Assembly (NCBI RefSeq): GCF_016595465.1
Contig: NZ_JAENIK010000008.1
Location: 186,001 to 250,000 of the forward strand
Reading direction: 5' to 3'
Origin: Luteolibacter yonseiensis
GTDB taxonomy: Bacteria > Verrucomicrobiota > Verrucomicrobiia > Verrucomicrobiales > Akkermansiaceae
DNA length: 64,000 bases
This document shows positions 16,523-24,842 of the stretch, piece by piece. Numbering within the stretch: the first letter of the stretch is position 1; every line of letters begins with the position of its first letter. The translations under genes and the position numbers were made by a program. The notes beneath the pieces were generated by a model, which was not told the origin of the DNA, made no database searches, and worked only from the letters and a program-made list of their open reading frames with translations.

Positions 16523-17095
16523 GGTGGAAATGAGGGATTTCCAACACCAGGGGCCACGCGGCCTATGGGCGGAGGATGATTTCGGTCACTCTAACCGGCC
16601 TGCGGGATGCCGCAGGTGGGTGCCGCCGCCGTGTGGAACTACCGGTGGGCGAAATCGACGATCCTCTTCCAAAGGTCTCTGTCGCTGCTCGTCCGATTCC
16701 AATATGAATCGCTCAAGCGGATTAAATCATTACTTAAATGAGCAATATGGTCAACAATTTTCTTACAAATGAACAATGCTGCCAATTGATTTATTTCCAG
16801 CAATTTACAAAATGATGCAACACCTCTTGAGGAGAAGCCTCCGTGGAGGCATGAACAAACGTGCCCGAGAAACCTCCATCACGGTCCCCTTGGATACCCG
16901 GCATCACCGATCTGAAAAATATCGGTCCCCCTGGCTGCCATCACGGATGCACGGCACCTCATCAACTGGAGCAAATGATCCACACCTCCGCTCCGCCAAC
17001 GGACGGGCGCTTTGCCACGAAAAACAATCCGGCGGTTTGAACAACCCCATCGCCCTCGCACGATCGTCCACAAGGACGATCAGCGGGCCACCACT
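16523..17095. other. Intergenic region with an AT-rich patch
   Basis: These 573 bases separate the DUF1800 operon from infA. The part from about 16690 to 16820 is clearly AT-rich against a GC-rich background and is the natural place for the DUF1800 promoter. I see no tRNA, no reliable small gene and no repeat here, apart from the hairpin behind infA at 17062-17081. Open frames crossing it run into infA antisense and lack coding character. Confidence 0.5.
17062..17081 (-). terminator. Hairpin downstream of infA
   Basis: GATCGTCC (17062-17069), a four-base loop and GGACGATC (17074-17081) form a perfect eight-base stem 14 nt after the infA stop. No U run follows on the minus strand, so it may be a transcript-stabilising or Rho-assisted end rather than an intrinsic terminator. 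Confidence 0.5.
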
Positions 17096-17389
17096 TTACG
17101 AGAGACGGAAAACGATCCGCGCCTTCGTAAGATCGTAAGGAGACATTTCCATCTTCACCTTGTCACCCACGACGAGGCGGATGAATCGCTTGCGCATTTT
17201 CCCGGAAATGTGGGCGAGCACTTCGTGACCGCTCTCCAGTTTCACACGGAACATGGTTCCCGCGAGAACCGAGGAAATCTCGCCGTCCACTTCCACCGCC
17301 TTCTCATCTTCGTCCTTGGAGGAACGCTTCGGCGGACCGTAGCGGTTGCGGTTGGTACGACGGCCGGAATTCTTAGGGCGTGGAGGCAT
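17096..17389 (-). CDS. infA: Translation initiation factor IF-1 with a basic N-terminal extension
   Basis: Residues about 30-97 are a complete IF-1 OB fold: [50 protein letters not shown] and ARIVFR. IF-1 occupies the ribosomal A site during initiation. The first 29 residues (Pro/Arg/Lys/Asn-rich, such as [13 protein letters not shown]) are extra compared with the usual 71-72 residues. No internal ATG gives the short form, so the extension is probably real. The gene stands alone on the minus strand, with hairpins on both sides. Confidence 0.93.
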   Translation of the reverse strand: MPPRPKNSGRRTNRNRYGPPKRSSKDEDEKAVEVDGEISSVLAGTMFRVKLESGHEVLAHISGKMRKRFIRLVVGDKVKMEMSPYDLTKARIVFRLS

Positions 17390-17410
17390 GGTGGAGTGGA
17401 ATAAAACAAG

Positions 17411-17433
17411 CGGCGGAGCAAAAACCTCCGCCG
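17411..17433 (-). terminator. Terminator-like hairpin in the infA leader
   Basis: CGGCGGAG (17411-17418) and CTCCGCCG (17426-17433) form a perfect eight-base stem. On the minus strand it is followed by CTTGTTTTATT, 22 nt before the infA start. No minus-strand gene lies just upstream, so it would act on infA's own leader transcript as an attenuator, or end a short RNA begun between 17434 and 17611. Confidence 0.5.
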
Positions 17434-17611
17434 TGCGACGAGTCGGTAACTTATCCCAGCGGCGCCATCAATCCCAAAAAATGCGGGATTTCGCCACACT
17501 CGTGCTTTTCTGCATCACCCCACGCTTGCCAAGGCGTCCTCGAACCTCCACTTTTCCCGCCGCAGCCATCGTCGAGTGGCATTTCCAAAAACCGCACTAT
17601 CTTCAATTGCC

Positions 17612-18988
17612 ATGCCTGAGATCACCGAAAAAGAACTCCCCGCCAATCTGAAGCCACTTTGGCTCAAAGCGCTCAGCGCCGTTCAAACGAATAACCTTCC
17701 CTATGGCATCAGCCTGCTGCAAGCCGTGCTCAAGGATGCTCCCGGCTTCCTCGACGGCCGGAAGATGCTCCGCAAGTGCGAGTTCCAAGTGGCCGGCCCA
17801 CCTAAGAAAAAGGGCGGTCTCTTCGGTTCCTCCGGTGGCACGAAACTGGCCGGCCAAGCGAAAAAAGATCCTCTCGGAACCATCCCTCTCATTGAAAAAG
17901 AGCTGGAGAAGGATCCATACAACGACGCTTCCAACGATCTTCTCTTCGACACCTTCTTCAAGCTGGACCTTTTCGAAAGCGCCGCTTTCGCCCTCGAAAC
18001 GGTCCGCAAGGGCAGCCCCGAGAATGCGAAGCTCCTTCACAAGCTGGCGGAATTCTACATCAGCCGCGAACAACCGATGCAGGCATCGGAAGTCTACAAC
18101 GACATCATCAAGCACCACCCGACCGACGGCGCCGCCATCAAGGGTTCCAAGGATTGTTCCGCCCGCGCTTCCATGCAGAAGGCGAAGTGGGATGAGAACT
18201 CGGACATGCGCTCGCTCATGAAGAACAGCGCGGAGTTCGAGGAACTGGAAAAGGCTTCCCGCACCGGCCTCACCAAAGACCAGCTCGAAGAGCGTCGTGA
18301 CGCCGTCATCGCGAAATACAACGAGAACCCGAACAATCTGGCCACCGCCAAAGACCTCGCCGGGCTTTATGAGCAACTCGAGGATTGGCACAACGCGCAC
18401 GCCTTCTACGGCTGGGCACACACCCTCAGCAATGGTGACGTGGCGCTCGCCACCAAGGCCGGTGCCATGAAAGACCGGGCTCTTGAGACGGATCTGAAAA
18501 ACCTCGAGGCCGCTGTCGCGGCGGACCCGGGCAACGAGGAGCTCAAGGCGGCGCTCGACGCACGCAGGGCGGACCGCCTGGCGGAGCAGGTGCAGGAAGC
18601 GCAGAAGCGTGTCGATCAGAACCCGACCGACCCGCAGCTCCGCTTCGAACTGGGCAGCGCGCTCTACCACGTGGGAGACCACAGCGGAGCGATTCCACAC
18701 CTCCAGCAGGCGACGCGCAACCCGCACATCCGCACCAAGGTCCTGCTCCTGCTCGCCCGCACGTTCCGCGCCAAGGGCATGTTCGACCTCGCCATCAAAC
18801 AGCTTTCGGACGCTCTCGCCGATCTCGTCGCCATGGACAACACCAAAAAGGAAGTCCTCTACGAAAAGGGCCTCATCCACACCGAAATGGGTGGCAAGGA
18901 AGCCGCTCTCGATTGCTTCAAGCAAATCTACGAAGTGGACTACGGCTATCGTGACGTGGCCAACCGCGTGGAGTCCTCCTACGCGTGA
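17612..18988 (+). CDS. Cytoplasmic TPR protein
   Basis: The 458-residue soluble protein starts MPEITEKELP at the ATG at 17612; an upstream in-frame ATG only adds residues with no feature. TPR-like helical pairs are visible near 30-60 (ISLLQAVLKDAPGFLDGRKML), 95-190 (LLHKLAEFYISREQPMQASEVYNDII), 240-300 (LAGLYEQLEDWHNAHAFYGWA) and 340-430 (LRFELGSALYHVGDHSGAIPHLQQA, LIHTEMGGKEAALDCFKQI). A Lys/Gly linker lies near 62-90. No signal peptide is seen. It is presumably a protein-interaction scaffold; the partner is unknown. It is monocistronic with a strong terminator. Confidence 0.85.
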   Translation: MPEITEKELPANLKPLWLKALSAVQTNNLPYGISLLQAVLKDAPGFLDGRKMLRKCEFQVAGPPKKKGGLFGSSGGTKLAGQAKKDPLGTIPLIEKELEKDPYNDASNDLLFDTFFKLDLFESAAFALETVRKGSPENAKLLHKLAEFYISREQPMQASEVYNDIIKHHPTDGAAIKGSKDCSARASMQKAKWDENSDMRSLMKNSAEFEELEKASRTGLTKDQLEERRDAVIAKYNENPNNLATAKDLAGLYEQLEDWHNAHAFYGWAHTLSNGDVALATKAGAMKDRALETDLKNLEAAVAADPGNEELKAALDARRADRLAEQVQEAQKRVDQNPTDPQLRFELGSALYHVGDHSGAIPHLQQATRNPHIRTKVLLLLARTFRAKGMFDLAIKQLSDALADLVAMDNTKKEVLYEKGLIHTEMGGKEAALDCFKQIYEVDYGYRDVANRVESSYA

Positions 18989-19017
18989 TGCCCTTGCGGG
19001 ATATCTGACAATCACCT

Positions 19018-19051
19018 CGCCGTCCTTCTCAAAGAGGGACGGCGTTTTTTT
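19018..19051 (+). terminator. Intrinsic terminator of the TPR gene
   Basis: CGCCGTCC (19018-19025) pairs with GGACGGCG (19037-19044), followed directly by seven T residues. Loop eleven bases. It lies 29 nt after the stop. Confidence 0.93.
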
Positions 19052-19211
19052 GGATCCGTCACGCCGGGCTCTACCGCGGCGACGGCAGGCCCCGTGCTCC
19101 CGGGAAGCCGTCGCACCTTGATCAAAGGAGGTCGGATGCCCGGGCGGGTACCGTCCCGGACCGGATCCCGGTTGCGTGGCATCCGGTGCGAATCGACCAT
19201 TCTCCCAGGTA

Positions 19212-20195
19212 TCAACCGTGCCGCCCCGGAGGCTCGGCCACAACCCAGTCACCCGCAACGATGCGGGTGATCTCGAACTGCTTGGACTCCGCCTCGCTGT
19301 TGCGGCGGATCTCAATGGTCGCACGGCTCATTTTCTGCCCTTGTGAAAAGAGCTGTTCCATCCTCCGCGCCTCGGCCGAGCCGACCTTGCAATAGCCGCG
19401 AAGCAGCTCTTCGGTATCCGGCGAGGCGATGGTATAACAAACCCAGTCCTTTTCGGTGTAGAGGCCGTTGTAGTAGGAATCGTTCCCCACCAGGACGCGC
19501 ACCACTCCTTGGTCGATTTTTTTCGTCACCAGGTCCTGCCAGGACGGGCGGTTGGAACGGGCGAACGCGTCAAAATCCACCTTCCACTCTCCCGCTTCGT
19601 CCGGAGTGAGAAAGGCGAGACGCTCCACCGGTCTTTCGGAATTCTTGTAAACCACGAGCACTCCCTCCAACAACAAACCGTCCGTATCCATGCTGCTGAG
19701 CCAGTCGTATCGCTCCACGACGCCGTCACGTTGTTCGCTGGATTTCAGGAATTCCAGAACCTCGGCGCTGGTGGCACCCCCCATGCGGAAAAGGGCGGGC
19801 ATCTGGTCCTGGTTGCGGTTCGTCAGGGCACGCTTCACCTTCTCCAACGCCTGCTCCTTGCTCGGGGATGGAAATTTGGAAACCACACGCTCCTCCGCCA
19901 CGGGCTCTCCCGGATGCGTACGCACCACATTCTGGAACACGCGCGACTTGGCCCAGAGGGAAAAACAAACGCCCAACACACCCAGGGTCGCCCCCCCCAA
20001 CAGGACGGACCAGACCAGCAGGACCCTGCTGCGGTTGGCATCCGGCTTCCCCTCGCCGCGACGGCGCAGGCGACGGGTGCCGGTCGAGGAAGTGAGGCCG
20101 CCACGCAGACGCGAGACACGGCCGATGTCGGGCGCTTCACCGCCCGTCCTGCGACGGGTGGATGCGATTCCGCATTGGATATCGGGAGTTTTCAT
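19212..20195 (-). CDS. Membrane-anchored protein, paralogue of the 20394-21422 gene
   Basis: The 327-residue protein has an Arg-rich cytoplasmic head of about 55 residues with EAPDIGRVSRLRGG, one transmembrane helix (about 59-80) and an extracytoplasmic domain. It matches its upstream neighbour closely in several blocks: LTPDEAGxWKVDFDAFAR, DSYYNG, WVCYxxASPDT, LLxGYC and RATxEIRR. I do not recognise the family. The two genes lie in tandem 198 nt apart. The conserved Trp/Tyr-rich outer domain suggests a fold in the periplasm, and the short basic head could contact nucleic acid or a cytoplasmic partner (inference). Confidence 0.75.
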   Translation of the reverse strand: MKTPDIQCGIASTRRRTGGEAPDIGRVSRLRGGLTSSTGTRRLRRRGEGKPDANRSRVLLVWSVLLGGATLGVLGVCFSLWAKSRVFQNVVRTHPGEPVAEERVVSKFPSPSKEQALEKVKRALTNRNQDQMPALFRMGGATSAEVLEFLKSSEQRDGVVERYDWLSSMDTDGLLLEGVLVVYKNSERPVERLAFLTPDEAGEWKVDFDAFARSNRPSWQDLVTKKIDQGVVRVLVGNDSYYNGLYTEKDWVCYTIASPDTEELLRGYCKVGSAEARRMEQLFSQGQKMSRATIEIRRNSEAESKQFEITRIVAGDWVVAEPPGRHG

Positions 20196-20393
20196 TGGGG
20201 GATGATCCTGGGGAAGGATTGGAGCCTCGACGCTCGGCAGGATCAGATCCGCCCATGAAACGGGGGAGCGGGTATCACCCTGATTTACGATGACAGGGTT
20301 ACTAATAAATCCCGGCCTGAGTGCGCAAGCCCAGAAATGTTACAAGTCAAATGATTTTTCCAAAAGAAATAACCATTCTCCCGTGAATGCCGT

Positions 20394-21422
20394 TCATTTG
20401 AAGCGATCTTCAAATGGCTTGGATCCCACAACCCAATCTTCCGCAACAACTTGGGAAATTTCCACCTGTCGGGAATCCCCGCCTTCCACCCGGCGTATCT
20501 CCAAAGTGGCCCGGTTCATACTGGGATTTTTCCTGAAAATGGACGCCATCGCGGCCGCCTGGGGAGAGTCTTGCCTGCAATAGCCCAGCAGGATCCGGCT
20601 GGTGTCCGGCGAGGCGAGGCCGTAGCAGACCCATTGCGTCTCGTCCCGGAAGACGCCATTGTAGTAGGAATCCGCCGCCGCGTAGATCCGGACCCGGGCC
20701 GACTTCGCACCCTTTTCCAGAAATTCGTCCCAAGAGGGGGTCACGGTCCGGGCGAACGCGTCAAAATCCACCTTCCACTTTCCCGCCTCGTCCGGGGTCA
20801 ACATGGCCACCCGGTTGCGGGGCAGCTCCGTGCCTTTGAATGCGACGATCAGGCAGTCGACCGCCATGCCGTTCCCATCAATGCTGCCGATCGAATACAC
20901 CTTTGAGACCACTCCATCCACCTGATCGAGCGACTTGAGAAAAGCCACGATCGCCTCTGGCGATGACTCGCCCAGACGGAAATATTCGGAAATTCTCTCC
21001 GGTTCGCGGACAGTCAGGGCCTCCTTCACCAACGCGATGGCATCCGCCTCCGGCAATGACGGAATGGCGGGCCTGATGAATTCGTCCTCCTTTGCCAGAG
21101 CCGCCGGCCTTCGCGCCACTTCCCTTCTTTCCATGTTCGGACGGATCCACAGCCAGACCGAAACCCCCAGGATCACCAAAACCAATCCGGACAGCAGCAG
21201 CGACCACATGAGGATGACCTTCCGCCGGAACTCGCGGCCCCGGTCAGTCTTGCGGATTTCCCCGCTCGCGCTGCCGCCCCCTTCCCCCCTGCGCTTGCGC
21301 CGGATGGTTCTCGGCAATCCGGTACCGGGCATCCGCCCTACTTTCCCGATGTTGGGAGCATCCCCCTCCGAGCGGCCATTCTTGCTGGAACGGACGGAAC
21401 GCTGAAAGTCGTCGGATTTCAT
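20394..21422 (-). CDS. Membrane-anchored protein, paralogue of the 19212-20195 gene
   Basis: The 342-residue protein has a basic head (about 1-66, with DAPNIGKVGRMPGTGLP and a KRRGEGGG run), one transmembrane helix (about 68-92) and an outer domain. It shares LTPDEAGKWKVDFDAFAR, DSYYNGVF, WVCYGLASPDTS, LLGYC and RATLEIRR with the downstream copy, while linkers have diverged, so this is an old tandem duplication. A small lipoprotein gene (21462-21962) precedes it by 39 nt on the same strand and may share its transcript. Function unknown. Confidence 0.75.
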   Translation of the reverse strand: MKSDDFQRSVRSSKNGRSEGDAPNIGKVGRMPGTGLPRTIRRKRRGEGGGSASGEIRKTDRGREFRRKVILMWSLLLSGLVLVILGVSVWLWIRPNMERREVARRPAALAKEDEFIRPAIPSLPEADAIALVKEALTVREPERISEYFRLGESSPEAIVAFLKSLDQVDGVVSKVYSIGSIDGNGMAVDCLIVAFKGTELPRNRVAMLTPDEAGKWKVDFDAFARTVTPSWDEFLEKGAKSARVRIYAAADSYYNGVFRDETQWVCYGLASPDTSRILLGYCRQDSPQAAAMASIFRKNPSMNRATLEIRRVEGGDSRQVEISQVVAEDWVVGSKPFEDRFK

Positions 21423-21461
21423 AGAGGGGGGATGGGGAAGGAGGAACTCAACTGGTGACGC

Positions 21462-21962
21462 TCAGCGCGGAAACATCGTGATCCGGTAGCGGTTGTAACG
21501 GTCGTCCGGACGGAAAAGCCAGCCGGGCTGGCGATCCACCACCTCATAACCGGTCAACATGAACTCGGGCAGGAATTGGTTGCTGTTCGGATCATAGGCC
21601 TGGGCTCCGGTGTAGTAGCCCCGCAGGCGGTATTCGAAATTATTGTCGAACGCATAGCGCTGGCCGGAAGGGCCGTTTTCGGACATGCGGTCCGGCGCGT
21701 GTTTCTTATCCTCCCGCAGGACAACGAGCTTGCCCCGGTTCCACGATTGGCGGGGCTGGCGGACATAACCCCAGAAGCGGGTTTTTTCGACGAAATAACG
21801 GCGTCCGTAGAAAAAGTCACCGGTCGGCTCGCTGGCGATTTTCGCGTTCCTCTCCTCCACTGTCGGTCCGCCCAGGTTGCCGGAACCCATTGATGGTCCG
21901 CACTGCGTCAACAGCGCGCACACGCTTCCGAGCAGGATCATTTTCAGTGAGAAATTCGCCAT
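21462..21962 (-). CDS. Small Tyr/Arg-rich lipoprotein
   Basis: The 166-residue protein has a lipoprotein signal with lipobox LTQC (Cys about residue 21). The mature part is rich in Tyr, Arg, Phe and Asn (FFYGRRYFVEKTRFWGYVRQP, RPDDRYNRYRITMFPR) without a recognisable domain. It probably sits in the outer membrane or periplasm. It is the first gene on the minus strand before the two paralogous membrane proteins and is divergent from pdxA. Confidence 0.75.
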   Translation of the reverse strand: MANFSLKMILLGSVCALLTQCGPSMGSGNLGGPTVEERNAKIASEPTGDFFYGRRYFVEKTRFWGYVRQPRQSWNRGKLVVLREDKKHAPDRMSENGPSGQRYAFDNNFEYRLRGYYTGAQAYDPNSNQFLPEFMLTGYEVVDRQPGWLFRPDDRYNRYRITMFPR

Positions 21963-22077
21963 GGAGGAAACCTAGCCGCCTTCCCGCCCGCCCCGCAAGC
22001 GCGGAACCGGGGCAATAACCGGATATAAGACGAATTTCCCCGCTTGGCAGGTCCCGCCGATCCACGGATGTTCGGGC

Positions 22078-22932
22078 ATGCCCCGCATTGTCATCACCAT
22101 CGGAGATCCCGCCGGCGTCGGACCGGAAGTCATCGACCTCGCGCTCGCTTCCGGAAAAATCCCCTCGGGTTTTGAAATCGAAGTGCTCGGCGACAGGACC
22201 GCGGGCACACCCGGCCGACCGGACAGCCGTTCCGCCGCCGCCGCGCTCGCCGCGCTTGATGAAGCCGTGCGCCGGTTGAAGGAAGGCAGCGCCGACGCTG
22301 TCGTCACCGGCCCGGTCTCGAAGGAAGGACTCCAGGCCCTCGGTTTTCCGTTTCCCGGCCAGACGGAATACTTCGCGGATGCGTTCGGAGTGGCGGACTA
22401 TGGAATGCTCCTTACGGGAGACACCCTGAGCGTCGGACTGGCGACCATCCACGAACCGCTGGCCAAGGTCCCGGAGCTTCTCACGCAGGAATCCATCCTC
22501 CGCATCGGCCATCTCACCGCGGATTTCCTGAAGCGCCGGGGCATCGCCAGGCCGAAGATCGCGGTGGCCGGACTCAATCCCCACGCCGGAGAGAACGGAG
22601 CCTTCGGGGACGAGGAAATCCGCACCATCACCCCTGCCATCGCCCGCCTGAACGCCACCGGAGATGCGGTCTTCAGCGGCCCGGCCGTGCCGGACGCCAT
22701 TTTCCGCGATGCCGCACAGGGACATTACCATGCGGTTCTCGCCATGTACCACGACCAGGGTCTGATCCCGCTCAAGCTGCTGGACTTCGACACGGCCGTG
22801 AATGTCACTCTCGGCCTGCCGAAGCCCCGCACCAGCCCGGACCACGGCACCGCCTTTTCCATCGCGGGAAAAAACCTCGCCAGCCCGTCCTCCATGATCG
22901 CCGCCATCCGGCTGGCGTGCGAACTGGCTTGA
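22078..22932 (+). CDS. pdxA: 4-hydroxythreonine-4-phosphate dehydrogenase
   Basis: The 284-residue protein has all PdxA hallmarks: TIGDPAGVGPEV at the start, VVTGPVSKEGL, FPGQTEYFA, AGLNPHAGENGAFG, YHDQGLIPLKLL and RTSPDHGTAF. The metal-binding histidines are those of NPHAGE, MYHDQG and SPDHGT. PdxA oxidises 4-phosphohydroxy-threonine for the DXP-dependent pyridoxal phosphate pathway. It is about 45 residues shorter than the E. coli enzyme (329), the missing part lying in the first third where the sequence goes directly from GDRT to a short Ala-rich helix. Single gene; start ATG at 22078. Confidence 0.93.
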   Translation: MPRIVITIGDPAGVGPEVIDLALASGKIPSGFEIEVLGDRTAGTPGRPDSRSAAAALAALDEAVRRLKEGSADAVVTGPVSKEGLQALGFPFPGQTEYFADAFGVADYGMLLTGDTLSVGLATIHEPLAKVPELLTQESILRIGHLTADFLKRRGIARPKIAVAGLNPHAGENGAFGDEEIRTITPAIARLNATGDAVFSGPAVPDAIFRDAAQGHYHAVLAMYHDQGLIPLKLLDFDTAVNVTLGLPKPRTSPDHGTAFSIAGKNLASPSSMIAAIRLACELA

Positions 22933-22963
22933 TCCGGCAGGCCGAACCACTAGCGTCACGGAT

Positions 22964-23509
22964 ATGAAAAACTGGATGTCCTGGGAAGGCGGCGTGGATC
23001 TCATCGCCAAAACAAATGCGGAACTCGAAATGCCGAACGTGATCGTCCACGTCGCACGGATGGTCCACACCCCCGCAGGCTCCTCACCAAGCGGCATGAT
23101 TTTCTGGCAACCGGATCCGGCGGCACCTCCTCTCGCATTCGGCTTCGTGAGCGGTGACGAGGCGGTGGGCGGTTATTTCTCCAAGCACATCTTCGCGGGA
23201 ACGCCCTTCGAGGGAGCCCCCGTCATCCTCGGAACCATCACCATCGACATCGATTCCGAAAAGGCCACCGCTCGGGTGGAGATTCCCGGCTTCGTCTTCG
23301 AATCGCACCTCACAGGGTTCTCTGAAACCACACTGATCAACCGCGCGCCGCTGCCAACCGCGCCGTTTCACCAACAGGGCCTCGAAGCCGCCGCCAGCCA
23401 TGCGGATCTGAAGGTGAATGGGGAGAAAATCGAACTGGTCATCCCACCCGTCGGCATCACAGGCGGTCCCTGTGCGGTCGTCGCCGCCAGCGGAATCTAC
23501 GCACGCTGA
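22964..23509 (+). CDS. Conserved-looking hypothetical protein
   Basis: The 181-residue soluble protein has no signal peptide or membrane segment. It begins MKNWMSWEGGVDLIAKT and ends VVAASGIYAR. The middle (FGFVSGDEAVGGYFSKHIFAGTPFEGAPVILG) is Gly/Phe-rich and probably mixed alpha/beta. I do not recognise the family. Codon use matches its neighbours. It follows pdxA by 31 nt and may be co-transcribed. Its last 13 bases overlap the 3' end of the MFS gene on the other strand. Confidence 0.7.
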   Translation: MKNWMSWEGGVDLIAKTNAELEMPNVIVHVARMVHTPAGSSPSGMIFWQPDPAAPPLAFGFVSGDEAVGGYFSKHIFAGTPFEGAPVILGTITIDIDSEKATARVEIPGFVFESHLTGFSETTLINRAPLPTAPFHQQGLEAAASHADLKVNGEKIELVIPPVGITGGPCAVVAASGIYAR

Positions 23510-24741
23510 GTTCCCGGATCACCCGCCTCGCGCCCGCGGTAAAACACGGCGAACACGACGAAACACACCGCGATAATCCCGGCGAGGATGGACCAGAAAT
23601 CCAGCCAGCCGTGGCCGTCCGCCGTGACGTAATGTCTCCTCACCCAACCGCAGACCACCGCGCCCACCAGCGGGCCCAGGCCGCTTGTCACCAGTGACAG
23701 CAATCCCTGCGCCTGGCCGCGCATGCCCGGATCCACCCTTCGGTCCAGGAACACCTGCGCCGTGATGAAGTAGAAGGTATAACACATGCCATGCAGCATG
23801 ATCCCCGCGATGTGCCAGCCGATCATGCCGCTCGCTCCGGCGTAACCACTCATTCCGAACCGCACCACGGACAGACCCAGCGACCACAGCAGCACGGTTT
23901 TCACACGGAATTTCATCATCACGGACCCCACCAGCAACATCGCCGCCACCTCGGTGATCTGCGCCAGCGTCATCGTCGCCGTGGAACGCTGGTCTCCAAG
24001 GACCTTCAACAACTCCGGCGCATACATGTAAAAGGCCGTCAGCGGGATCGAGTAAATCGCCGTCACCACGAAAAACACACAGTGGTCGCGGTGTTTCATC
24101 AGGGAAAAGGCGTCCAACCCCAGTCGGCTTTGCCAGGAACTTCCCTTCCCCAACGGCGGCGTGTGCGGAAGAAAGAACGCCAGCATCCCCACCGTCATCC
24201 GCGTGGCCGCCGAGGCATAGCCGGCGGTGGGGCTGGTGTCGGCTTTCAGGACATAACTTGTGGTCACCCCGGCAAGCATCCACCCCAGCGTCGCGCCGAG
24301 CCTGACCAGGGGAAACTTCCGCTCACCTTCGGACAGATTGGTCAATGCGATGGTCGTGAGGAGTCCCCATGCCGGCCCCGAAACAAGCGAGTAACAACCG
24401 AGCAGCGCGACGAACCACCACGGATTCCACCCGGCGTGCAGCGTGCCGAACGCGGCCAGCAGAGCCACCGATCCGATCAACGAGGTCCACGCGAACAACC
24501 GGTCCGCCGCCACCCGCTGGTCCGCCAGCGCGCCGCCTATCAATGGGGAAATCACCGCGCACAACGGCGGCACGATGAACACCAATGCGACCCAGTCCTC
24601 CAGCCCCCTTGCTTTCAATATGTTCGTGAGGGCCGGCATCCAGAAGCCGGGTGTCATTCCTTGCAGGAAAAACACCAGCCACAACCGGACGAAAACCCCG
24701 CGGCCGTTCGTCGAGGTTCCTGTTACGCCATGCACGTCCAT
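23497..24741 (-). CDS. MFS transporter of the nucleoside:H+ symporter (NupG-like) type
   Basis: The 414-residue protein has about 12 hydrophobic segments. The N-terminus (VRLWLVFFLQGMTPGFWMPAL), the early GGALADQRVAADRLFAW loop and YFITAQVFLDRRVDPGMRGQAQGLL in the second half are typical of the NHS/LacY-like nucleoside symporters. The expected role is nucleoside uptake, but substrate specificity cannot be read from sequence. It is divergent from lexA, 101 nt apart, with a LexA-type operator in the shared promoter region, so SOS influence on both is possible. It overlaps its convergent neighbour by 13 bases. Confidence 0.82.
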   Translation of the reverse strand: MDVHGVTGTSTNGRGVFVRLWLVFFLQGMTPGFWMPALTNILKARGLEDWVALVFIVPPLCAVISPLIGGALADQRVAADRLFAWTSLIGSVALLAAFGTLHAGWNPWWFVALLGCYSLVSGPAWGLLTTIALTNLSEGERKFPLVRLGATLGWMLAGVTTSYVLKADTSPTAGYASAATRMTVGMLAFFLPHTPPLGKGSSWQSRLGLDAFSLMKHRDHCVFFVVTAIYSIPLTAFYMYAPELLKVLGDQRSTATMTLAQITEVAAMLLVGSVMMKFRVKTVLLWSLGLSVVRFGMSGYAGASGMIGWHIAGIMLHGMCYTFYFITAQVFLDRRVDPGMRGQAQGLLSLVTSGLGPLVGAVVCGWVRRHYVTADGHGWLDFWSILAGIIAVCFVVFAVFYRGREAGDPGTQRA

Positions 24742-24816
24742 TCACTACCCATCCCCATCGGAAAAGGCCAGCGGGATAGGAAAAATTCCGCTTGCGGGTA
24801 CCCCCTCCTTCTGATT

Positions 24817-24836
24817 TGTTCTAAGGAACACTGTTC
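24817..24836. promoter_or_regulatory. LexA-type operator with an overlapping third half-site
   Basis: TGTTC-TAAG-GAACA (24817-24830) is a perfect palindrome ending 12 nt before the lexA ATG. The second half-site also pairs with GTTC at 24833-24836 (GAAC-ACT-GTTC). The first matches TGTTC-N4-GAACA, which I recall from memory as the motif reported for verrucomicrobial LexA. Its position predicts autorepression of lexA. Confidence 0.8.
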
Positions 24837-24842
24837 ATAGCG

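Noticed and set aside
17603-19324. Minus-strand open frame of 573 codons
   Set aside because: Antisense to the TPR gene, which has a proper terminator and recognisable repeats.
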